A stretch of DNA of 64,000 nt from Lentzea albida (GCF_900111005.1 NZ_FOFV01000007.1:124001-188000), one strand, 5' to 3'; shown: positions 17,367 through 26,552, counted from the stretch's first letter. Made by a program: numbers and translations. The notes: generated from the letters alone by a model not told the origin.

Positions 17367-17415
17367 ACTTCACGCTTGAAGTCACTGCATAGTGTCATCA
17401 CTTCAAGCGTGAAGT
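17367..17415. promoter_or_regulatory. Paired MarR operators between marR and ridA
   Basis: ACTTCACGCTTGAAGT (17367-17382) and ACTTCAAGCGTGAAGT (17400-17415) are exact reverse complements of each other. Each is a 6-bp inverted repeat with a 4-nt spacer. Their centres are 33 bp apart, about three helical turns, so two dimers would sit on the same face of the DNA. They cover both divergent promoters. Confidence 0.7.
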
Positions 17416-17432
17416 TATTCGAGGAGTGAGCG

Positions 17433-17840
17433 ATGACGGTGTCCCTGATCAACCCCGAAGGCCTCGTCCCGGTGCCCGACTACCACCACGTGGCGGTGGC
17501 CACCGGCAGCCGGCAGGTCCACGTGGCCGGTCAGGTGTCGTGGAACGGCGACGGCGAACTCGTCGCTCCCGGCGACCTGACCGGGCAGGTCGTGCAGGTG
17601 TACCGCAACGTGGCGACATCGCTGGCCGCGGCGGGGGCGACGTTCGACGACGTCGTCCGGATCACCTGGTACGCGGCCGGGTGGCGGCGGGAGATGTACG
17701 ACGCGTTCGCCGCGGGGGTCGAGCAGGCCGCGAAGGAGCTGGGCATCACGGCGACCCCGCCGGCGTCGTTGATCGGCGTCGAGTTGCTGTTCGAGCCGGG
17801 CATCCTGGTGGAGGCGGAGGTGACCGCCGTCGTGGACTGA
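17433..17840 (+). CDS. RidA/YjgF-family protein
   Basis: A 135-residue Rid-family protein, the size of one trimer-forming subunit. Family members hydrolyse reactive enamine/imine intermediates or act in degradative pathways. The fold is recognisable from VHVAGQVSWNGDGELVAPGDLTGQ, the VYRNVATSLAAAGATFDDVVR helix, and the C-terminal ASLIGVELLFEPGILVEAEVTAV strand. The key Arg of the RidA subgroup, normally near residue 105, is replaced in this segment by ASLIGVE. It therefore may belong to a Rid subgroup without imine deaminase activity. The ATG has a GAGGAGTGAG ribosome site. It is divergent from and probably repressed by the MarR neighbour. Confidence 0.85.
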   Translation: MTVSLINPEGLVPVPDYHHVAVATGSRQVHVAGQVSWNGDGELVAPGDLTGQVVQVYRNVATSLAAAGATFDDVVRITWYAAGWRREMYDAFAAGVEQAAKELGITATPPASLIGVELLFEPGILVEAEVTAVVD

Positions 17841-17877
17841 CGGGTCCGGTCGCGGGCAGGTGGTCGCGCCGGGCACC

Positions 17878-18663
17878 TCACCTCCCCCGACCCGGACTCG
17901 CACCGGCCCTCGGCCGGAAACCGAACCTGGGCAGGCCGGCCACCACGTCCACTGTGCACTCGACCTCGAACACCTCACTCACGAGGTCCCCGGTGAGCAC
18001 CTCCGCCGGAGGTCCCGAGGCGACGACCCGGCCCGCGTCCAGCACGACGACCGCGTCGGCGTAGGCCGCGGCCATGTCGAGGCCGTGCAGAGCCGCGACC
18101 ACCGTGATGCCGAGGTCGCGGATCAGTTCCAGCAGGTCGAGCTGGTGCCGGATGTCGAGGTGGTTGGTGGGCTCGTCGAGGACGAGCAGGCGAGGGCGTT
18201 GTGCGAGCGCCCGGGCCAGGAACACGCGCTGCCGTTCGCCGCCGGACAGCTCCGCGAGCCGTCTGTCCGCGAAGGCCGCGAGGCCGGTCCGCTCGCAGAC
18301 CTCGGCGACGATCTCGTCGTCCTGCTTCGTCAGCCGGTCGAACCGGCCGAGGTGCGCGGTGCGGCCCTGGGCGACGGTCTCCTCGACGGTGAACTCGAAG
18401 CCGGAGTGCTGCTCCTGCAACAGGACCCCGGTGCGCCTGCCCGCGTCGCGGGCGGTGGAGAGCCACACGTCCTCGCCGTCCACCAGCACCCGTCCGCCCG
18501 AGGGCCGCGCCGCCCGGAACACCGTGCGCAGCAACGTCGACTTCCCGCTGCCGTTGGGGCCGACGAGCACGCCGAAATGGCCGTCGGGAACGGTAAAGGA
18601 AACGTTGTGCAGCACCTGCTTGCCGCCCAGCGACGCGCTGACGTCCTCCACTGCAAGACTCAC
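17878..18663 (-). CDS. Iron-siderophore/cobalamin-type ABC transporter ATP-binding protein
   Basis: A 261-residue ATPase of the FecE/FhuC/BtuD class. Walker A is GPNGSGKST (about residues 36-44), the signature is LSGGERQR, and Walker B is LLVLDEPTNHLDI. The C-terminus carries a short Arg/Gly tail. The GTG at 18663 overlaps the permease stop by 4 bp. It energises the single permease encoded upstream. Confidence 0.92.
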   Translation of the reverse strand: MSLAVEDVSASLGGKQVLHNVSFTVPDGHFGVLVGPNGSGKSTLLRTVFRAARPSGGRVLVDGEDVWLSTARDAGRRTGVLLQEQHSGFEFTVEETVAQGRTAHLGRFDRLTKQDDEIVAEVCERTGLAAFADRRLAELSGGERQRVFLARALAQRPRLLVLDEPTNHLDIRHQLDLLELIRDLGITVVAALHGLDMAAAYADAVVVLDAGRVVASGPPAEVLTGDLVSEVFEVECTVDVVAGLPRFGFRPRAGASPGRGR

Positions 18664-19664
18664 GAGGCCGTCTCCAGTCTGTGGCCGGCGCGGCGCATCA
18701 CCAGCAGGAACAGCGGCACGCCGAGGAACGCCGTGACGACGCCGACCGGGAGTTCGGCGGGCGCGATCACGATGCGCGCCAGCACGTCCGCCCACACGAG
18801 GAAGCAGGCGCCGAGCGCGGCGGTGACCGGCAGCATCCGGCGGTGGTCGGCACCGACCAGCATCCGCGCCAGGTGGCCGATGATCAGGCCGACGAACCCG
18901 ATGCCGCCGGACACGGCGACCAGGGTTCCGGTCAGCAGCGTCGTCAGCACGAGCAGCTGCCAGCGCAGCCGTGCCGCGTCCACGCCGAGTCCCGCCGCGG
19001 CGTCGTCGCCGAGCACGAGGGCGTTCATCCGCCGCGACCGCGTCATCAGGACGAGCATCGCGAACGCCAGCACCAGCACCGGGACCAGCAGGGTGTTCCA
19101 CTGCGTGCCGGAGAGCCCGCCGAGCATCCAGAAGATGATCTGCTGCTGGGCCGCCGTGTCGTTGGTGCTCGCGAGCAGGAACGACGTCACGCCGCTGAAC
19201 AGGTGTGCGCACGCGACCCCGACCAGCACCAGCCGCAACGGCTGCACGCGGCCTCGTTGCTGGGCCATCGCGAGCACGACGACGATCGCGAACGTCGCAC
19301 CGGCGAAGGCGGCCAGCGGAACGGTGACCAGGCCGAGCAAGGTCGTGCCCGAGGTCAGCACGAGGACCGCGCCGACGGACGCGCCGGACGACAGGCCGAG
19401 CAGGTGCGGATCGGCCACCGGGTTGCGCACCACGGACTGCACGACGGCACCCGCCACCGCGAGCCCCGCACCGACCACGGCGCCGAGCAGGACGCGCGGC
19501 AGCCGCAACCGCCACACGATCAGGTCGGTGCCCGGATGCGCGATGCCGCCGGTCAGCCGTTCGACCAGGACCCCCGCCACGTCGGCGACCGGCACGGTCA
19601 CCGGCCCGATGCCCACGGCGACCACGACGGACACGACCACGGCGAGGACGAGGCCCGTCCTCAC
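18660..19664 (-). CDS. FecCD-family ABC transporter permease
   Basis: A 334-residue permease with about ten predicted membrane helices and the family motifs LPRVLLGAVVGAGLAVAGAVVQ, RNPVADPHLLGLSSGA and GGIGFVGLIIGHLARMLVG. One such gene suggests a homodimeric channel, as in BtuC or heme importers. It starts at a GTG that overlaps the binding-protein stop by 4 bp. Substrate could be a ferric siderophore, heme or a corrinoid; nothing in the sequence decides. Confidence 0.92.
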   Translation of the reverse strand: MRTGLVLAVVVSVVVAVGIGPVTVPVADVAGVLVERLTGGIAHPGTDLIVWRLRLPRVLLGAVVGAGLAVAGAVVQSVVRNPVADPHLLGLSSGASVGAVLVLTSGTTLLGLVTVPLAAFAGATFAIVVVLAMAQQRGRVQPLRLVLVGVACAHLFSGVTSFLLASTNDTAAQQQIIFWMLGGLSGTQWNTLLVPVLVLAFAMLVLMTRSRRMNALVLGDDAAAGLGVDAARLRWQLLVLTTLLTGTLVAVSGGIGFVGLIIGHLARMLVGADHRRMLPVTAALGACFLVWADVLARIVIAPAELPVGVVTAFLGVPLFLLVMRRAGHRLETAS

Positions 19665-20653
19665 GGGTGCAGCTCCCGCGCGAGCTGCTCGAGGCCGTCG
19701 AGGTTGAGCGCGGACGGGAACCCGACGACGTACTGGGAGCTGCTGACGATCCGGCCGTCACGGGCGCCGCTCGTCGTCGCGAGGAACGGGTTCGCCCTGA
19801 TCTGGCCGACCAGCTCCTCCCCCTTGGCCTTGGCGAAGCTGAAGTCCGTCACGACCCAGATCACCTGCGGGTCGAGCTCCGCGATCTTCTCCGGTGAGAC
19901 GTCCGCGTGCATCCCGTCCACCTCGGAGAACACGTTGGTGCCGCCCGCGAGTTCGATCAGCGCGTTCACGGGCGTCGACCCGCCGAGCGCTTTCACCGGC
20001 TGGCCCGCGACGGGGTTGTCGGCCAGGGCCATGACGCGCGGTCGCGCGCCGGACGAGGTCTTCGCCCTGACCGCGGCCTCGCGCCCCTTCAGTTCCGTGA
20101 TCAGCGCCGTCGCCCTGTCCTCGACGCGGAACACCTTGCCGAGCCGGTCGAGGTAGTCGTAGGTGACCGACAGGTCGGTCATGGGCCTGGTGCGGTCGGC
20201 GATGCACCCCGCGATCCCGGGCGCCCCCATGGTGACCAGGTCGGCGTCCTTGGGCCCGGACCCACCGCCGAACGACGCGAAGCTCGTCAGCACGACGTCG
20301 GGCCGCAGGGCGGCGACGCTTTCCGTGCCGGGCACCTTGTCGCTGATCACCGGCACCTTGGCCAGTGCGCCGAGGTAGGGCTCCTTCTCCACGGCGAGGG
20401 GTCCGGTGAAGCCGGTGCCGACGATCCTGTCCGTCAGCCCGAGCCGCGCCATCGCCTGGGCGGCCCACCCGTCCAGGGTCACCGCGCGCGTCGGCGTGCT
20501 GGTGAACGTGATGTCCTTGCCCTGGCAGTCCTGGACGGTCACGGCGACTTCGTCCTGCGCGACCGGTGGCGCGGGCGCGGCGGAACAGCTCACGGTCAGC
20601 GACACCAGCAACGCCGCCAAACCGTGTGACGGCTTCAACTTGACGCTTCTCAC
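19661..20653 (-). CDS. Metal-chelate ABC transporter substrate-binding lipoprotein
   Basis: A class III (FepB/BtuF-type) binding protein of about 330 residues with a lipobox (LTVSC) after a short hydrophobic stretch. The mature part shows the cluster's usual blocks: PTRAVTLDGWAAQAMARLGL, ALRPDVVLTSF and ELDPQVIWVV. The start is uncertain. I use the GTG at 20653; a TTG at 20638 has a better placed GAGAAG, and a GTG-rich extension to 20707 looks non-signal-like. It is first in a three-gene operon and divergent from the copper gene copD-ctaG, with a strong palindrome in between. Confidence 0.87.
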   Translation of the reverse strand: MRSVKLKPSHGLAALLVSLTVSCSAAPAPPVAQDEVAVTVQDCQGKDITFTSTPTRAVTLDGWAAQAMARLGLTDRIVGTGFTGPLAVEKEPYLGALAKVPVISDKVPGTESVAALRPDVVLTSFASFGGGSGPKDADLVTMGAPGIAGCIADRTRPMTDLSVTYDYLDRLGKVFRVEDRATALITELKGREAAVRAKTSSGARPRVMALADNPVAGQPVKALGGSTPVNALIELAGGTNVFSEVDGMHADVSPEKIAELDPQVIWVVTDFSFAKAKGEELVGQIRANPFLATTSGARDGRIVSSSQYVVGFPSALNLDGLEQLARELHP

Positions 20654-20746
20654 GCCTACAGGTCGCGGCGGCGGCCGGGTTGGTTCCCGCGAGTTCCGGC
20701 GGGCCACGATCCCGAGTGGACGAAAGTTCGCTCGGTCACACCTGTG

Positions 20747-20763
20747 CGGTTCCCTGGGAACCG
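20747..20763. promoter_or_regulatory. 17-bp palindrome CGGTTCCC-T-GGGAACCG
   Basis: Two perfect 8-bp arms flank a single T. It lies 29 bp before the copD-ctaG ATG and about 95 bp from the divergent importer start. It may be an operator for either unit. It does not resemble an IdeR iron box, so iron-type control of the importer is not supported here. Confidence 0.5.
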
Positions 20764-20791
20764 GAACGGCGTCCCGCCCGACCGCCAGTGC

Positions 20792-22678
20792 ATGAAGGTG
20801 GACAGGACCGTCGCGCTCGCGGCGGTCGGCTCGGTGTCGTGCGTCGTGGTCGTCGTGCTCTGGGCGGCGGGCGACGTCTACGCCGCCCTCGGTGACAGCG
20901 ACCCCGGCAGGCTGACGTCACTGGCGTTCGGGCTCGTGCGGACGCTGGCGAACGCCGCCGCGACCGTCACCGTGGGAGCGCTCGCATTCGGTGCGTTCGT
21001 CGTGCCCGCGCCACCGAAACGCACCCGGCTGACAGCGCACGCGTACGCGGCGGTGCGCACGGCCGCGACGGCGGCGACGGTGTGGTGCTGCGCGTCCGGC
21101 GCGGCGATCGTGCTGTCCGCGGCGGACGCGTCCGGGCAGTCGTTCGCGGTCGCGCTGGAGCACCTGGGCGGGCTCGTGGACGCGGCCGAGGAGCCCAAGG
21201 CGTGGATCTGCTCGGCGGTGGCCGCCGCGGTCGTCGCGGTGGGCGCGCGGGCGACGTTGACGTGGACGACCTCGGTGCTGTGGCTCGTTCCCGCCCTGGC
21301 CGGCGTGCTGGCACCGGTGATCGCCGGGCACGTGGCCAACGGCGCGTGGCACGACGTCGCCACCAACGCGATGGTCTGGCACGTCCCGGCGGCCGCGGTG
21401 TGGATCGGCTCGCTCGTCGCGTTGCGCACTCACCTGCGCCGGCCGGGAGGCGGCACCGAGGTGGTGTTGCAGCGCTACCGCCGCCTGACGGGGTGGTGCC
21501 TCGTCGTGGTCGTCCTCAGTGGAGCGGTGGCGGGAGCGGTGCTGACCGGACCTTCCGGGATGCACGGCGGTTATGCGGTCCTGTTGCTGCTCAAAGCCTT
21601 CGTGTGCGCGGCGGTCCTGGTGCTGCGTGCTCGCTGGCGAAGGCCTCTCGCCGCGGAACTGGTGGCCGTCGGACTGGCGCTCGGCGCGTCGGCCGGGCTG
21701 ACCCACCTCGTGCCGCCCGCCTGGTCGCGGACCAGGCCGTCACCACAGGAGACCGTGCTGGGCTACGAGCTCCCGGACCCGCCGTCGCTCACGGAGATCG
21801 TGCTGGGCTGGCGGTTCGACCTCGTGCTGGGACTCGGCGCGGTCCTGCTGGCGGTGGCCTACGTCGTCGCGGTCCGGACGCTGCTCCGGCGGGGCGACGC
21901 CTGGCCGTTCGGGAGGACCGCCGCGTGGCTGCTCGGATGCGCCGTGGTGCTGGTCGCGACTTCGTCCGGCGTCGGCCGGTACGCGGCCGGAATGTTCAGC
22001 ACGCACATGGTCGCGCACATGTCGCTGAACATGCTCGCGCCCGTGCTGCTCGTGCTCGGCGGACCGCTCACGCTGGCGTTGCGGGTGCTGCCGGCCGGAC
22101 CGAGGCAGTGGGTGACGGCGCTGATGCACTGCCGCGCCGCACGGCTGTTCACGCATCCCGCGGTGGCCGCGGCGACGTTCGTCGGCTCGTTCTACGTCCT
22201 GTACTTCTCCGACCTCTTCGGTGCCGCGATGCGCTTCCACTGGGCGCACCAGCTGATGAACCTCCACTTCCTCGTCAGCGGCTACGTGTTCTTCTGGCTC
22301 GTCATCGGGGTCGACCGCGCACCGCGCACGCTCCCCCACCTGGCACGGCTCGGCCTGGTGTTCTCGGTGATGCCGTTCCACGCGTTCTTCGGCGTGATCC
22401 TCATGAACAAGCAGACCGTGATCGCCGAGTACTCCTACCGCACCCTCGGCCTGACCTGGATGCCCGACCTCCTCACCGACCAGCGCCTCGGCGGCGGCAT
22501 CGCCTGGGCCACCGGCGAGATCCCGATGCTCGTCGTCGTGCTCGCGCTGCTGCGGCAGTGGGCGGTGGCCGACCGCCGCGAGGCCGTGCGGTTCGACCGC
22601 GCCACCGACACCGGGCACGACGACCGGCTCGACGCCTACAACGCGATGCTCGCAGAGCTCTCCGGAAGGAAGAACTGA
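20792..22678 (+). CDS. Fused CopD-CtaG copper membrane protein
   Basis: A 628-residue polytopic membrane protein. The first half (to about residue 300) is a CopD-type copper-resistance/import domain with conserved His residues in GHVANGAWHDVATNAMVWHVPAAAVWIGSL. The second half is a CtaG (Caa3_CtaG) domain with HMVAHMSLNMLAPVLLVLGGP, FHWAHQLMNLHFLVSGY and MPFHAFFGVILM, a copper delivery factor for cytochrome oxidase. Such fusions are standard in actinomycetes. The ATG at 20792 lacks a clear ribosome site. It is followed after 6 bp by a copper-type P-ATPase, so the pair probably handles periplasmic copper and its delivery. Confidence 0.9.
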   Translation: MKVDRTVALAAVGSVSCVVVVVLWAAGDVYAALGDSDPGRLTSLAFGLVRTLANAAATVTVGALAFGAFVVPAPPKRTRLTAHAYAAVRTAATAATVWCCASGAAIVLSAADASGQSFAVALEHLGGLVDAAEEPKAWICSAVAAAVVAVGARATLTWTTSVLWLVPALAGVLAPVIAGHVANGAWHDVATNAMVWHVPAAAVWIGSLVALRTHLRRPGGGTEVVLQRYRRLTGWCLVVVVLSGAVAGAVLTGPSGMHGGYAVLLLLKAFVCAAVLVLRARWRRPLAAELVAVGLALGASAGLTHLVPPAWSRTRPSPQETVLGYELPDPPSLTEIVLGWRFDLVLGLGAVLLAVAYVVAVRTLLRRGDAWPFGRTAAWLLGCAVVLVATSSGVGRYAAGMFSTHMVAHMSLNMLAPVLLVLGGPLTLALRVLPAGPRQWVTALMHCRAARLFTHPAVAAATFVGSFYVLYFSDLFGAAMRFHWAHQLMNLHFLVSGYVFFWLVIGVDRAPRTLPHLARLGLVFSVMPFHAFFGVILMNKQTVIAEYSYRTLGLTWMPDLLTDQRLGGGIAWATGEIPMLVVVLALLRQWAVADRREAVRFDRATDTGHDDRLDAYNAMLAELSGRKN

Positions 22679-22684
22679 CCAGTC

Positions 22685-24886
22685 ATGACCACCACCACGG
22701 ACGGCGCCGTCGAACTGACGGTGTCCGGCATGACCTGCGCGGCCTGTGCCACGCGGATCGAGCGCAAGCTGAACAAGGTCGCGGGCGTCCGCGCGACCGT
22801 CAACTACGCCACCGAACGCGCGGTGGTCCACCTGCCCCAGGGGATGCGGGCCGATGACGCCGTGCAGGTCGTCCGGGACGCGGGTTACGACGCCACGCCG
22901 GCCGGGCGCGACCGCGAGCAGTCCCGCGACACGGTCACCGGACTGCGCCGCAGGCTCGTGGTCGCGGCCGTGCTCGCGATCCCCCTCGGCAACCTGTCGA
23001 TCAGCCTCGCTCTCGTGCCCGCGCTGCGCTTCCCGGGCTGGGAGGCGTTGTGCGTGCTCCTCGCGTTGCCGGTGGTGACGTACTCGGCGTGGCCGTTCCA
23101 CCGGGCGGCGCTGCGCAACCTGCGGCACGGCGCGTCCAGCATGGACACCCTGGTGTCGCTGGGAGTCCTCGCCTCGTTCGGGTGGGCACTGTGGTCGCTC
23201 GTGGCCGGGCCCTCCGGTCCGGGTTACTGGCTCGGTTTCGGCGTGACGGCGGAAGGCGCGGACGCCGTCTACCTCGACGTGGCGGCGGGCGTCACGACGT
23301 TCCTGCTGGCGGGTCGCTACTTCGAGCTGCGGTCGCGGCGGTCCGCGGTGGGGCTGCTCACCGCGCTCGCGGGCATCGCGGCGAAGGACGCGAGGGTGCT
23401 GCGCGACGGTGCCGAGACCACCGTGCCGGCGGCGGAGGTGCGCGTCGGCGACCTGCTCGTGGTGCGGCCCGGCGAGGCGTTGCCCGCCGACGGCGTCGTG
23501 GTGGAGGGGTACTCGGCGGTCGACACGGCGTCCATGACGGGCGAGCCCGTGCCGGTCGAGGTCGGTCCCGGTGACCACGTCACGGGCGGCACGGTCAACA
23601 GCGCCGGGCGGCTCCTCGTCCGTGCGACGGCGGTCGGGGCGAACACCCAGCTCGCGCAGATGCGGGCGCTGGCCGAGCAGGCCGCCGAACGCAAGGCCGC
23701 GGTGCAGCGCCTGGTCGACCGGGTGTGCTCGGTCTTCGTGCCGGTGGTGCTGGCGTTGTCGGCCCTGACGCTCGCCGGGTGGCTGCTCACCGACCACTCC
23801 ACCCGTGACGCGTTCACGGCGGCGGTCGCCGTGCTGATCATCGCGTGCCCGTGCGCGCTCGGCCTCGCCACGCCGACCGCGCTGATGGTGGGCGTGGCGC
23901 GCGCCGCACAGCTCGGCATCCTGGTCAAGGGACCGGAGGTGCTGGAGGCGACGCGGGCCGTCGACACCGTCGTGCTGGACAAGACCGGCACGGTCACGAC
24001 CGGCCGCATGCGGGTCGCCGCCACGACGTCGTTCACCGGGGAGGACGTGCTGAGGCCCGCGGCCGCGGTGGAGGCCGCCTCCGAGCACCCGATCGGTGTC
24101 GCGATCGCCGCGGCGTGCCCGGACGCGCCCGCGGTGACCGGGTTCGAGGCGTTGGTCGGCGCCGGCGCGCGCGGCGAGGTGGAGGGTGCTCCGGTCGTCG
24201 TGGGGTCCGCCGAGCTCATGGCGCGGCTCGACGTCGTGGTGCCCGCGGCCGCCGCCGAGTGGTGGTCGGAGCTGGGACCGGCGACCGGTGTGCTCGTCGC
24301 CCGGCACGGCGAGGTGGTGGGCGGCATCGCGTTGCGTGACACCGTGCACCCGTCCGCCCAGAGCGCGGTCGCGCGGCTGCACTCGCTCGGACTGCGGACC
24401 GTGCTGCTCACCGGCGACCACGAGGCCGCCGCGCGAGCCGTTGGCGCGGAGATCGGCGTCGGCGAGGTGATCGCGAACGTACGTCCCTCGGACAAGGTCG
24501 CCACCGTGGAGCGGTTGCGCGCGCAGGGGCGGCACGTCGCGATGGTCGGCGACGGCATCAACGACGGACCGGCGCTCGCCGCCGCCGACCTCGGCATGGC
24601 CATCGCCCGCGGCAGCGACATCGCCGCGCAGGCCGCCGACGTCGTCCTCGTGCGCGACGACCTGGACGCCATCGCGGACACGGTCGTGCTCGCCGGCCGC
24701 ACGCTCGCCACCATCCGGGGCAACCTCGTGTGGGCGTTCGGCTACAACGCCGCCGCGCTCCCGCTGGCGGCGTTCGGACTGCTCAACCCGCTGATCGCGG
24801 GGGCGGCCATGTCGTTGTCGTCCGTGCTGGTCGTGGCGAACAGCCTGCGGTTGCGCACCGCCCTCGGAACCTCCCGGGACGAGTGA
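22685..24886 (+). CDS. Heavy-metal (copper) translocating P-type ATPase
   Basis: A 733-residue P1B-type ATPase. One N-terminal metal-binding domain carries GMTC18AAC21. The transport site is C388-P-C390 in IIACPCALGLATP, the phosphorylated Asp is D432 in DKTGT, the HP motif is SEHPIG, and the hinge is MVGDGINDGPALAAADLGMAI. The CPC transport motif marks monovalent copper or silver as cargo. It lies 6 bp after copD-ctaG, so it is in the same operon. Only one metal-binding domain is present, as usual in this order. It may export copper or load it into exported cuproproteins. Confidence 0.93.
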   Translation: MTTTTDGAVELTVSGMTCAACATRIERKLNKVAGVRATVNYATERAVVHLPQGMRADDAVQVVRDAGYDATPAGRDREQSRDTVTGLRRRLVVAAVLAIPLGNLSISLALVPALRFPGWEALCVLLALPVVTYSAWPFHRAALRNLRHGASSMDTLVSLGVLASFGWALWSLVAGPSGPGYWLGFGVTAEGADAVYLDVAAGVTTFLLAGRYFELRSRRSAVGLLTALAGIAAKDARVLRDGAETTVPAAEVRVGDLLVVRPGEALPADGVVVEGYSAVDTASMTGEPVPVEVGPGDHVTGGTVNSAGRLLVRATAVGANTQLAQMRALAEQAAERKAAVQRLVDRVCSVFVPVVLALSALTLAGWLLTDHSTRDAFTAAVAVLIIACPCALGLATPTALMVGVARAAQLGILVKGPEVLEATRAVDTVVLDKTGTVTTGRMRVAATTSFTGEDVLRPAAAVEAASEHPIGVAIAAACPDAPAVTGFEALVGAGARGEVEGAPVVVGSAELMARLDVVVPAAAAEWWSELGPATGVLVARHGEVVGGIALRDTVHPSAQSAVARLHSLGLRTVLLTGDHEAAARAVGAEIGVGEVIANVRPSDKVATVERLRAQGRHVAMVGDGINDGPALAAADLGMAIARGSDIAAQAADVVLVRDDLDAIADTVVLAGRTLATIRGNLVWAFGYNAAALPLAAFGLLNPLIAGAAMSLSSVLVVANSLRLRTALGTSRDE

Positions 24887-24978
24887 GCGGAAAGACCGGC
24901 GAGATTTTTCCGTTATCGGCGGGCGTCCAGGACATCTCCTGGTCAGAACACCCCTGGACCCTGCCGAAAGGAACTTCA

Positions 24979-26010
24979 GTGCCCCTCACCCCACGATTGC
25001 GGCGGCGCGTGTGGATCGCCGCTCTCGCCGTGGCGGGCGTCGCGGCGTCCGCGGTCACCGCGAACGCGATGTTCTTCATGCCTCCCGCGCCGCCCAAGGC
25101 CGTGCCGACCTCCACGACGACGGTCGCGCCACCGCCCGCGCTCGCGGACACCACGACGCCCCCGCCGGCCGCCACCTCCACGCCGCCGCCCGCCGAGACG
25201 ACGATGGCGGCGGCCGTCCCGCTGAAGCCGCAGGAGCCGATCCCGCCGAACGCCGTGCGCGTGGCGGAGTTCGTGGCCGAGTGCCCGTTCACGCACAAGC
25301 TGCCGGACGACCCGATCGTCCTGCCGAACCTGGCCGGCGCCTCGCACATGCACAGCTTCTTCGGCAACACCTCGACCAACGCCCACTCGGACGTGACCAG
25401 CCTGAGCAAGGCGAGCAGCACGTGCAGCCCGAAGGTCGACCTCTCGTCGTACTGGGTGCCGACGCTGCTGGTCGACGGCCAGGCCGTCGAGCCGACCGGC
25501 ACGACGTTCTACTACCTCGGCGAGGGCGTGCGCGACGACGTGACCGCGCGCATCCAGCCGTTGCCGTACGGGCTGCGCATCGTCGCGGGCAACGCCAAGG
25601 CCACCGCACCGGACAACACCACGATGTCGCGCTGGTCGTGCCTGCACGCGGGCCACGTCGGCGCGTCCAAGGACTTCGTGAACTGCCCGGCCGGCACGAT
25701 GATCGAGTCCTACCTGGACTTCCCGCAGTGCTGGAACGGCAAGGACCTCGACTCCCCCGACCACAAGAGCCACATGTCCTACCCGGTCGCGGGCGACTGC
25801 CCCGCGACGCACCCCGTGCCGGTGCCGAAGCTGCGCCAGGTGCTGCGCTACCCCGCGAACGGCGACCCTTCCAAGTTCAAGCTGTCGTCCGGCCCCGGCT
25901 TCACGATGCACGGCGACTTCTTCAACGTGTGGCCGGAAGCCGAGATGGCGCAACGCGTCCGCGACTGCATCAACCGGATCGTCAAGTGCGGACCGGACGG
26001 CCGACCCTAG
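24979..26010 (+). CDS. Secreted DUF1996 protein
   Basis: A 343-residue exported protein of unknown function with a DUF1996 domain. The N-terminus has an Arg-rich start and a hydrophobic helix (IAALAVAGVAASAVTANAM). A low-complexity Pro/Thr linker (about residues 38-80) follows, then the domain with its marker block SHMHSFFGN, SRWSCLHAGH and LDFPQCWNGKDLDSPDHKSHMSYP. Many His and Cys residues could bind metal. The GTG at 24979 is preceded by AAAGGAA. It lies 92 bp behind the copper ATPase, on the same strand, and ends at the start of the DUF305-like gene. This family is common next to copper or DUF305 genes in actinomycetes in my recollection, but its role is unproven. Confidence 0.87.
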   Translation: MPLTPRLRRRVWIAALAVAGVAASAVTANAMFFMPPAPPKAVPTSTTTVAPPPALADTTTPPPAATSTPPPAETTMAAAVPLKPQEPIPPNAVRVAEFVAECPFTHKLPDDPIVLPNLAGASHMHSFFGNTSTNAHSDVTSLSKASSTCSPKVDLSSYWVPTLLVDGQAVEPTGTTFYYLGEGVRDDVTARIQPLPYGLRIVAGNAKATAPDNTTMSRWSCLHAGHVGASKDFVNCPAGTMIESYLDFPQCWNGKDLDSPDHKSHMSYPVAGDCPATHPVPVPKLRQVLRYPANGDPSKFKLSSGPGFTMHGDFFNVWPEAEMAQRVRDCINRIVKCGPDGRP

Positions 26011-26528
26011 TGCGAGCCCTCCTCCTCACCGCGGTCCTCGCGGCAGCGGCCTGTGGCACACCGGCGGCCGGCACCCCTGTCCCGACCGACCTGTCCGCCA
26101 CCGACCTGGCGTTCGTGGACCTGGTGATCCCGCAGAACGAGTCGGCGCTCGCCGCACTCGCCCTCGCCGACCGGCCCGGCTCCGCGCTGGGTCCGGTGGT
26201 CGCCCGGGTCGGCGAACGCTACCGGTCCGAACTGGCGCAGGCCCGCGAGTTGCTCGCCAGGGCCGGCAAGGCGGAGAGCGACCAGCACGAGGGTCACGAC
26301 ATGCCCGGCATGATCACGGCCGCCGAACTGGCCGCGGTCGAGCACGTGCAGGGCGCCGACTTCGACCTGCGGCTGAAGGTGTTGCTGCGCACGCAGTTCG
26401 AGGAGGCGCGCACGGTGGCCCGCGCGGAGCTGGCGTCGGGCACGAGCAAGCCGGTGCTGGAGCTGGGCGAGCGCATCGACAGCTCGCGCGCGGAGTTCCT
26501 GGAGTTGCTCGGGGGCTCGCGGCAGTGA
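26010..26528 (+). CDS. DUF305-like lipoprotein with lost metal histidines
   Basis: A 172-residue lipoprotein (lipobox LAAAAC) translationally coupled to the DUF1996 gene (TAGTG, one shared base). The layout follows DUF305/CopM proteins: a helical repeat, a GM-x-T block (PGMITAAELAAVEHVQGADFDLRLK), then a second helix. The paired His residues that define the family (MIPHH and MIxHH) are here VIPQN and LLRTQ. A different cluster, HEGHDMPGM, is kept in the linker and could still bind copper. It is likely an extracytoplasmic partner of the copper genes, but it can hardly work as a canonical CopM. Confidence 0.72.
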   Translation: MRALLLTAVLAAAACGTPAAGTPVPTDLSATDLAFVDLVIPQNESALAALALADRPGSALGPVVARVGERYRSELAQARELLARAGKAESDQHEGHDMPGMITAAELAAVEHVQGADFDLRLKVLLRTQFEEARTVARAELASGTSKPVLELGERIDSSRAEFLELLGGSRQ

Positions 26529-26552
26529 GGTGACGCGGGTGGGGCGGGGCCG

